NCBI GenBank assembly: GCA_964017185.1
Contig: OZ024876.1
Span: forward strand, 16,938,226-17,002,225
Direction: 5' to 3'
DNA from: Rugalucina vietnamica
Taxonomy: Eukaryota; Mollusca; Bivalvia; Lucinida; Lucinidae
DNA length: 64,000 nucleotides
Shown here: in pieces, positions 63,401 to 64,000 of the stretch
Position numbering within the stretch: position 1 is the stretch's first letter
Layout: each line of letters starts with the position of its first letter
Notes under the pieces: generated by a model
Databases searched by the model: none
The model's input: only the letters and a program-made list of their open reading frames with translations
Told to the model about the DNA's origin: nothing
Position numbers and translations under genes: made by a program

Positions 63401-64000
63401 TGTTAAAATTTTCTGGACATTATGCAATATACAGAGAATTTAAGGTATAAAAAAAATAAACCATTTTAGATGATGATTTTTTTTTTGTTTTTTTTAATAA
63501 TTATACCCAAAACATAGGTTGTGGGTACACGTTAGAACTGCCTCTGCGAAGCGGTCCTAACAAGTACACACAATCTATGTTTTGGATCAAAAATAAGAAA
63601 AATAGGGTTACCCCTGTAAACCCCAGTTTTATTAAATTCGTATAAAAATGGGGGTATAGGGGGTATATATTACATGGATATTATATCCTATTAGATGATA
63701 CTAAACAATGGAACTTTCATCAAGAAAACATGTCCGTGCAATATATACCCCCTTAAACCCCACTTTTATATAGAAAAACTGGGGTATGCAGGGGGGCTTA
63801 TTTTTGCTCCTAAACATAGGTTAAGGGTACTCGTTAGAATCGCCTCGGCGTGTGTACCCACAATCTATGTTTTGAGCGAAAAAAAGAAAATATCAAAACG
63901 TTTCTACTGAAAAAAGCAATTTTTTATAACTTAAAAAATCTATGTATATTGCATGGGCATGTCTTCGTAATGCATTTGTTTTAGGCAAGAAGAGAAAGCC
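34710..64000 (+). CDS. GEN1: Flap endonuclease GEN homologue 1 (Holliday-junction resolvase); 3' end outside window
   Basis: XPG/FEN1-superfamily nuclease that cuts four-way DNA junctions symmetrically during recombination and replication-fork repair. Exons: 34710-34870, 35599-35782, 37018-37107, 47500-47586, 48487-48677, 49805-49905, 50749-50942, 55926-56137, 59390-59451, 62457-62582 and 63985 onward; all phases agree. The XPG-N domain starts MGVTSLWEIL (Asp31 in LAVDLSAW). XPG-I has SPGEAEA (Glu133, Glu135) and SPDSDYF (Asp154, Asp156). The helix-hairpin region has LLLGCDYGKEGVKYIG (Asp207). These match the family's metal-binding acids. A Cys/His-rich insert (residues 264-328) and a chromodomain-like part (ca. 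337-424, LDLKPVK...YEVEW) set it apart from FEN1 and EXO1. Introns hold a Gypsy element, 151-bp arrays and many MITEs. The C-terminal tail is cut by the window edge. Confidence 0.93.
35059..35273. mobile_element. MITE family A copy in GEN1 intron 1
   Basis: GAGCCGCGTCATGAGAAAAC ... TTTTCTCACAACACGGCTC; one centre arm deleted. Confidence 0.92.
35599..35782 (+). CDS. GEN1: GEN1 exon 2, rest of XPG-N
   Basis: Acceptor AATTTGTAG; R-SLFFRVLEFLKLGIQ, LVFVVDGRAPNVK, RQQQQFGSAATC. It ends ...MSSQVDK|GTTGTT in phase 0, matching the next exon. A family B MITE begins just after the donor, and the last 23 bp of the exon region recur beyond the MITE at 36078-36100. Confidence 0.88.
35785..36077. mobile_element. 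MITE family B in GEN1 at the exon 2 donor
   Basis: Full copy (with a small internal repeat of ACATAGATTGTGGGTA). It is flanked by a 23-bp direct repeat, 35761-35783 and 36078-36100, differing at two positions. The left copy is the end of exon 2 with its donor. Confidence 0.92.
36117..36302. mobile_element. MITE family A, centre deleted
   Basis: GAGCCTTTTCACAAAA ... TTTTTCACAATGCGGCTC. It starts ~17 bp after the repeated exon 2 end at 36078-36100. Confidence 0.88.
36537..36975. mobile_element. MITE family A split by family D
   Basis: 36537-36719 and 36959-36975; family D copy 2 lies between. Confidence 0.85.
36720..36958. mobile_element. MITE family D, copy 2
   Basis: Inverted relative to copy 1 and inserted in a family A copy (36537-36719, resuming at 36959). 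The same central AACAATTGTTGG palindrome is present. Confidence 0.9.
37018..37107 (+). CDS. GEN1: GEN1 exon 3, XPG-I with catalytic GEAEA
   Basis: Acceptor ATTTGCCAG, donor CTCAAG|GTAAAA, 30 codons, phase 0. It encodes CVELLDCLGIPYVYSPGEAE, the metal-binding Glu pair of XPG nucleases. A family A MITE starts 7 bp after the donor. Confidence 0.93.
37115..37335. mobile_element. MITE family A, 7 bp after the GEN1 exon 3 donor
   Basis: GAGCCATGTCATGGAAAACC ... TTTTCTCTCGCCATGGCTC. Confidence 0.9.
37424..37600. mobile_element. MITE family B, left end missing
   Basis: Central palindrome (GATTGTGTGGATACATGC...) and right part (CCCCAGTTTTAACCAC). Confidence 0.75.
37671..37847. mobile_element. MITE family A copy, one centre arm missing
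   Basis: GCCACGCCACGAGAAGACC ... TTTTCTCGTGCATGGCTC. An end-only fragment lies at ~37600-37657. Confidence 0.82.
37862..37940 (+). pseudogene. Decayed duplicate of GEN1 exon 3
   Basis: This stretch mirrors the 3' part of exon 3 and its donor (IPFVYSPGEPKSLG versus IPYVYSPGEAEALG, then GGTAAATGAC versus GGTAAAATGA). The catalytic Glu pair is lost, and the frame ends in a TAG just before the donor-like GTAAAT. It lies ~830 bp downstream within intron 3. It looks like an old tandem exon duplication with no remaining function. Confidence 0.8.
37937..38095. mobile_element. MITE family A, degenerate
   Basis: Recognisable by TGAGCAGGTCTGAAAGAAAC and TTTGTTTTCACATATGCAAA. Confidence 0.7.
38190..38370. 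mobile_element. MITE family E, copy 2
   Basis: Same interior (AATACACTATTATTTTTTG) and right end TTTTGAACAACTGGCCCC. Confidence 0.8.
38382..38517. mobile_element. MITE family B, internally deleted
   Basis: Left arm GAAAACTTGCCCATGCAAT and part of the centre (CCTCGGTGAGGCGGTTCTA), right end ACATGTTTTCATAATG. Confidence 0.75.
38657..38788. repeat. CTCACCTGAGC-type fragments
   Basis: The tail of one copy (CTCAGATGAGGGACTGTTGC) is followed by the head of another (AGCTTACCTGAGCTGAAGGC). Together they show serial insertion of this family at one place. Confidence 0.6.
38789..40935. repeat. CTCACCTGAGC-type element, full copy
   Basis: Left end AGCTCACCTGAGCCGAAGG, right end CAGGTGAGCGTTCTCAGG. It has four direct repeats of ~460 bp (GTCACATGACCAAGATGG or close variants at ~38987, 39451, 39911, 40376). 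It lies in GEN1 intron 3. Confidence 0.8.
41100..41765. repeat. Dispersed repeat F, copy 2 (longer)
   Basis: The 3' ~430 bp match 23810-24246. The 5' ~240 bp (GGGTCGGGCGTCAGAC onward) are more GC-rich and absent from copy 1. It interrupts a CTCACCTGAGC-type element. Confidence 0.65.
42290..43498. mobile_element. Inserted element with GT tract and ~335-bp repeats
   Basis: Left end TTATACCCCCGGCATATAC, right part CCGCTGGGGGTATG. Direct repeats run ~42450-42785 and ~42786-43107, with a third partial unit after them. The unit contains GGAACTGCTTGACATAGG and GATGAAATTTGGTAC or a close variant. Confidence 0.65.
42361..42437. repeat. (GT)n microsatellite
   Basis: About 37 uninterrupted GT units, likely length-polymorphic. 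Confidence 0.98.
43326..43503. mobile_element. Near-perfect foldback element
   Basis: TATTCACCATTTTTGCATTA at the left returns inverted at the right. The centre is AACCTCAAAGGTCAGG flanked by ACCCCCC/GGGGGGT arms. It can fold into one hairpin of ~85 bp arms. Confidence 0.85.
44500..44740 (-). repeat. tRNA-derived SINE-like sequence
   Basis: On the minus strand the head reads like a tRNA with a GAGTTCGATCC B box and a CTCCGAA anticodon loop. The body includes TGCCTTGCTCAAGGACACAA on the plus strand, a motif widespread in SINEs of aquatic animals. Borders are approximate. Confidence 0.6.
45280..46220. repeat. Inner inverted repeat of the 3.6-kb element
   Basis: TTATCGGAAAAGATAGCG ... CTCACGGGTACA near 45303-45362 is matched inverted at ~46147-46205. 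The spacer (~800 bp) has no recognisable gene. Confidence 0.65.
47500..47586 (+). CDS. GEN1: GEN1 exon 4, XPG-I with DxD
   Basis: Acceptor TACTTTCAG, donor AACAAG|GTAAAT, phase 0, 29 codons: KIDGFISPDSDYFCYGGHTL. Asp154/Asp156 match the family's second acidic pair. The 3.6-kb TIR element ends 9 bp before the exon, so the acceptor's pyrimidine tract touches the TIR. Confidence 0.92.
47675..48090. mobile_element. MITE family A split by family B
   Basis: Left arm 47675-47722 (CATGGGAAAAACCAACAAT), right arm ~48048-48090 (TTGGTTTTCCCATGCGATGG). Confidence 0.8.
47723..47992. mobile_element. MITE family B, reverse, with triplicated centre
   Basis: The central arm 'atctatgttggcgaggtggt' occurs twice in tandem. 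The copy is inserted in a family A MITE (47675-47722 and ~48048-48090). Confidence 0.8.
48322..48473. mobile_element. MITE family A, right part, 13 bp before GEN1 exon 5
   Basis: GCGAAGCTGATCAGCGTC to TTTTCTCATGACACGGCTC. Confidence 0.88.
48487..48677 (+). CDS. GEN1: GEN1 exon 5, helix-hairpin DNA-binding region
   Basis: Acceptor CCTCTTACAG, donor GAAAG|GTATTT, phase 0 to 2. It encodes LISLALLLGCDYGKEGVKYI, including the conserved GCDY (Asp207) of XPG nucleases. A family A MITE ends 13 bp before the exon. Confidence 0.94.
48737..49014. mobile_element. MITE family B, reverse full copy
   Basis: Starts CACGATAACATGTCCGTG, ends TTGCTCGGGCATATTTTCG; central palindrome intact. Confidence 0.92.
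49143..49377. mobile_element. MITE family A, full copy
   Basis: GAGCCACGATGTGAGAAAAC ... TTTTCTCACAATGCGGCTC. Confidence 0.94.
49549..49780. mobile_element. MITE family A, full copy
   Basis: GAGCCGCATCATGAGAAAAC ... TTTTCTCACATCAAGGCTC, flanked by ATAT. Confidence 0.94.
49805..49905 (+). CDS. GEN1: GEN1 exon 6, start of the Cys-rich insert
   Basis: Acceptor TTGATCAG, donor TTTAG|GTAGGT, phase 2 to 1. It encodes IVGWHDNKELDD and REQRRPHCTRCEHL, the first CxxC of the GEN1-type cysteine cluster. Confidence 0.9.
49966..50188. mobile_element. MITE family A copy
   Basis: GAGCTGCATCATGAGAAAAC ... AAATCTCATGAAGCAGCTC. Confidence 0.92.
50517..50737. mobile_element. MITE family A, 11 bp before GEN1 exon 7
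   Basis: GAGCTGCATTGTGAGAAAAC ... TTTTGTCGCAACGCGGCTC. Confidence 0.93.
50749..50942 (+). CDS. GEN1: GEN1 exon 7, Cys/His-rich insert
   Basis: Acceptor TTTATTACAG, donor AAAGAG|GTATGG, phase 1 to 0. It carries GCQDCATTVHC, PCNCPWHTQRRH and KTCTECASDFPNKE. The order CxxC, C, CxCxWH, CxxC fits vertebrate GEN1 and suggests bound zinc. A family A MITE ends 11 bp before the exon. Confidence 0.92.
52190..52676. repeat. Inverted-repeat element bordering the Gypsy ORF
   Basis: CCACAAACTGGGC occurs twice near the left end (52220-52275) and inverted twice near the right end (52630-52672), around ~350 bp with no gene. Its right arm supplies the first codons of the Gypsy frame. Confidence 0.55.
52634..55525 (+). 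mobile_element. Ty3/Gypsy-type retrotransposon polyprotein, 5' truncated
   Basis: A 963-codon uninterrupted frame. It has reverse transcriptase (KIDLKQGYHQ, Asp124; DDILIGG, Asp186-187), RNase H, an integrase zinc region (His550, His554, Cys584, Cys587), an integrase core (Asp615, Asp670, Glu706, spacing D-35-E) and a basic C-terminal tail. Gag, protease and the 5' LTR are missing. The first ~14 codons derive from the end of an inverted-repeat element at 52190-52676, so the first Met is not native. In RNase H the usual Asp is Glu333 and the Asp of the TDHKPL motif is Ser401, so that activity is probably impaired. It sits in GEN1 intron 7 in the same orientation as the gene. Confidence 0.93.
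55666..55862 (+). repeat. Probable 3' LTR of the Gypsy element
   Basis: A purine run (AGGGAGAAA) directly precedes TGTGGTATTG, the expected polypurine tract followed by LTR start TG. The end is placed at CCTACA, the last CA before the host repeat resumes; an earlier CA (~55811) is possible. There is no second copy in the window to confirm the borders. Confidence 0.5.
55926..56137 (+). CDS. GEN1: GEN1 exon 8, start of the chromodomain-like region
   Basis: Acceptor ACTTTGCAG, donor GTGAA|GTAAGT, phase 0 to 2, 70 codons: IIDEYLQSNAELSKEAIKW, then RLRTREMLALDLKPVK. It aligns in order with the region between the nuclease and chromodomain in GEN1. The preceding intron received the Gypsy element; a family A MITE starts 6 bp after the donor. 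Confidence 0.9.
56144..56272. mobile_element. MITE family A, partial, 6 bp after the GEN1 exon 8 donor
   Basis: GAGCCATATCATGAGAAAAC and CAAAGACGCAGATCAGC; right half eroded. Confidence 0.85.
56361..58130. mobile_element. MITE family D, copy 3, split
   Basis: Left part 56361-56492 and right part 58031-58130, separated by the 1.5-kb array-bearing element. Confidence 0.85.
56493..58030. mobile_element. Array-bearing element with TGTCCCCCCAACC ends
   Basis: ATGTCCCCCCAACC at the left and GGTTGGGGGGACAT at 57996-58009. Inside are about eight 151-bp units (CTTGACCTAATTTTCAAGG at a 151-bp period). It is inserted in family D copy 3. Confidence 0.85.
58247..58757. mobile_element. MITE family B split by a family A copy
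   Basis: 58247-58278 and 58513-58757. The inserted family A copy is flanked by ATAC on both sides; removing it and one ATAC restores the family B sequence. Confidence 0.9.
58279..58512. mobile_element. MITE family A inserted in family B
   Basis: GAGCCGCCTCGTGGGAAAAC ... TTTTCCCATGAGGCGGCTC, very well preserved, with a clean ATAC target duplication. Confidence 0.96.
58788..59021. mobile_element. MITE family A, full copy
   Basis: GAGCCTCCTCATGGGAAAAC ... TTTTCCCACGAGGCGGCTC, flanked by ATAT. Confidence 0.96.
59022..59352. other. GEN1 intron 8, unique part
   Basis: Contains a short open frame starting near 59150, but no donor/acceptor pair matches GEN1 phases. No function assigned. Confidence 0.5.
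59353..59382. mobile_element. MITE family B, right-end fragment
   Basis: TTTCACGGACATGTTTTCCTGATG, 7 bp before GEN1 exon 9. Confidence 0.75.
59390..59451 (+). CDS. GEN1: GEN1 exon 9, chromodomain strand
   Basis: Short exon, acceptor TGTTTTCAG, donor CTTG|GTAAGT, phase 2 to 1: ILRSCKDNHLECYEVEWSKL. LKPVKILR joined across the intron and ECYEVEW match the GEN1 chromodomain core. A family B end fragment stops 7 bp before the exon. Confidence 0.88.
59482..61704. mobile_element. MITE family B split by the 2-kb array element
   Basis: Left part 59482-59558, right part 61519-61704 with ACGAGTACCCACAATCTATG. The array-bearing element 59559-61518 lies between. Confidence 0.88.
59559..61518. mobile_element. 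Array-bearing element with ACCCCGCCAC ends
   Basis: ATACCCCGCCAC at the left and GTGGCGGGGTAT near 61485-61496. It holds about eight 151-bp units (TTTCCGGGCTCTATCTTGAG) from 59690 to 60850, ~500 bp of other sequence, then a diverged last unit. It splits a family B MITE cleanly. Confidence 0.85.
61747..61979. mobile_element. MITE family A copy
   Basis: TGGCATGAGAAAACCACAAT ... TTTTCTTATGATACAGCTC. Confidence 0.9.
62097..62222. mobile_element. MITE family B, reverse half copy
   Basis: Only the arm after the centre: TTATGTTTTGAGCAAAAATAAG to TTGCATAGGATTGTTTTC. Confidence 0.75.
62226..62447. mobile_element. MITE family B, reverse, reduced centre
   Basis: Starts AAACATGTCCGTGAAATG, ends TATTGCATAGGATTC, about 10 bp before GEN1 exon 10. 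Confidence 0.85.
62457..62582 (+). CDS. GEN1: GEN1 exon 10, helix after the chromodomain
   Basis: Acceptor TTATTTCAG, donor CAACAG|GTATTG, phase 1 to 1: ACDRWTVLDTVIVKVEKQ, then LLEEKFGELVKSF and SSKKST. It joins in phase to both neighbours. A reversed family B MITE ends ~10 bp before the exon. Confidence 0.78.
62599..62840. mobile_element. MITE family A copy after GEN1 exon 10
   Basis: GGGCTATGGCGTGAGTAAAC ... TTTTCCGATGTGGTGGCT; it begins ~16 bp after the exon. Confidence 0.88.
62970..63084. mobile_element. MITE family A, left half
   Basis: GAGCTGTGACGCGAGGTTTC to GAAGAAGAATTGCACTG. Confidence 0.75.
63148..63394. mobile_element. MITE family E, copy 3
   Basis: Shares TTGATAAAATGTGAGAATCC, present twice plus once inverted, and ends TTTTGAACAACTTGGCCC. 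Confidence 0.75.
63419..63692. mobile_element. MITE family B, full copy
   Basis: Centre CATAGGTTGTGGGTACACG ... ACAATCTATGTTTTGG; right end ACATGGATATTATATCC. Confidence 0.88.
63719..63972. mobile_element. MITE family B, reverse full copy
   Basis: Starts AAGAAAACATGTCCGTGC, ends TTGCATGGGCATGTCTTCG, 12 bp before GEN1 exon 11. Confidence 0.9.
63985..64000 (+). CDS. GEN1: GEN1 exon 11, start only
   Basis: Acceptor TTTGTTTTAG, then G-KKRK in the phase required by exon 10. The basic run suits a nuclear localisation signal of the C-terminal tail, but the exon continues past the window. Confidence 0.7.

Overview
Type of sequence. This is animal nuclear DNA, AT-rich, intron-rich and saturated with small DNA transposons. 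Two repeat types point to a bivalve mollusc: long dispersed elements opening with a GCTCACCTGAGC hairpin, and elements carrying arrays of ~151-bp monomers (like the 'pearl'-type elements known from bivalves). No species is assigned. No bacterial gene organisation, CRISPR array or operon was seen.

Layout. (1) About 1.0-16.5 kb, + strand: a biotin-protein ligase gene, nine coding exons whose splice phases all agree. Its domain order is unusual: a biotinyl/lipoyl-like hairpin, then the ligase catalytic core, then the ligase C-terminal domain, then the class I glutamine-amidotransferase-like domain that normally sits at the N-terminus (BPL_N). One exon of that last domain is duplicated in tandem; one copy keeps the Cys nucleophile and the other has Gly. 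(2) 16.9-22.1 kb, - strand, tail-to-tail with it: the last two exons of a glycosyltransferase-like (DUF1647-like) gene. A candidate signal-anchor exon lies at 26.2 kb. The 4-kb last intron holds a transposon with a 151-bp satellite. (3) 22-34.6 kb: gene-poor, with foldback elements, microsatellites, a tRNA-like sequence, a decayed mariner, an ACATATGTAACATA-rich tract and TIR elements. (4) 34.7-64.0 kb, + strand: GEN1, the XPG-family Holliday-junction resolvase, eleven in-phase coding exons, running off the right edge. Its introns hold a 5'-truncated Ty3/Gypsy element, a nest of elements at 38.7-47.5 kb, two more 151-bp arrays and many MITEs.

Repeats. Two foldback families dominate: family A (~235 bp, about 35 copies or fragments) and family B (~285 bp, about 19). 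Many copies stop within 6-15 bp of a splice site in both genes. One family B insertion in GEN1 is flanked by a 23-bp duplication that contains the exon end and its donor.

How the genes relate. The three genes have unrelated roles (biotin attachment to carboxylases, probable Golgi/secretory glycosylation, DNA junction resolution), and nothing shows they are co-regulated. The most original biology is the rearranged biotin ligase with a built-in acceptor-like domain and two alternative amidotransferase exons, followed by the exon-hugging MITEs and the family of 151-bp monomers shared by unrelated carrier elements. All exon calls come from reading splice sites and phases by eye; there is no transcript evidence.
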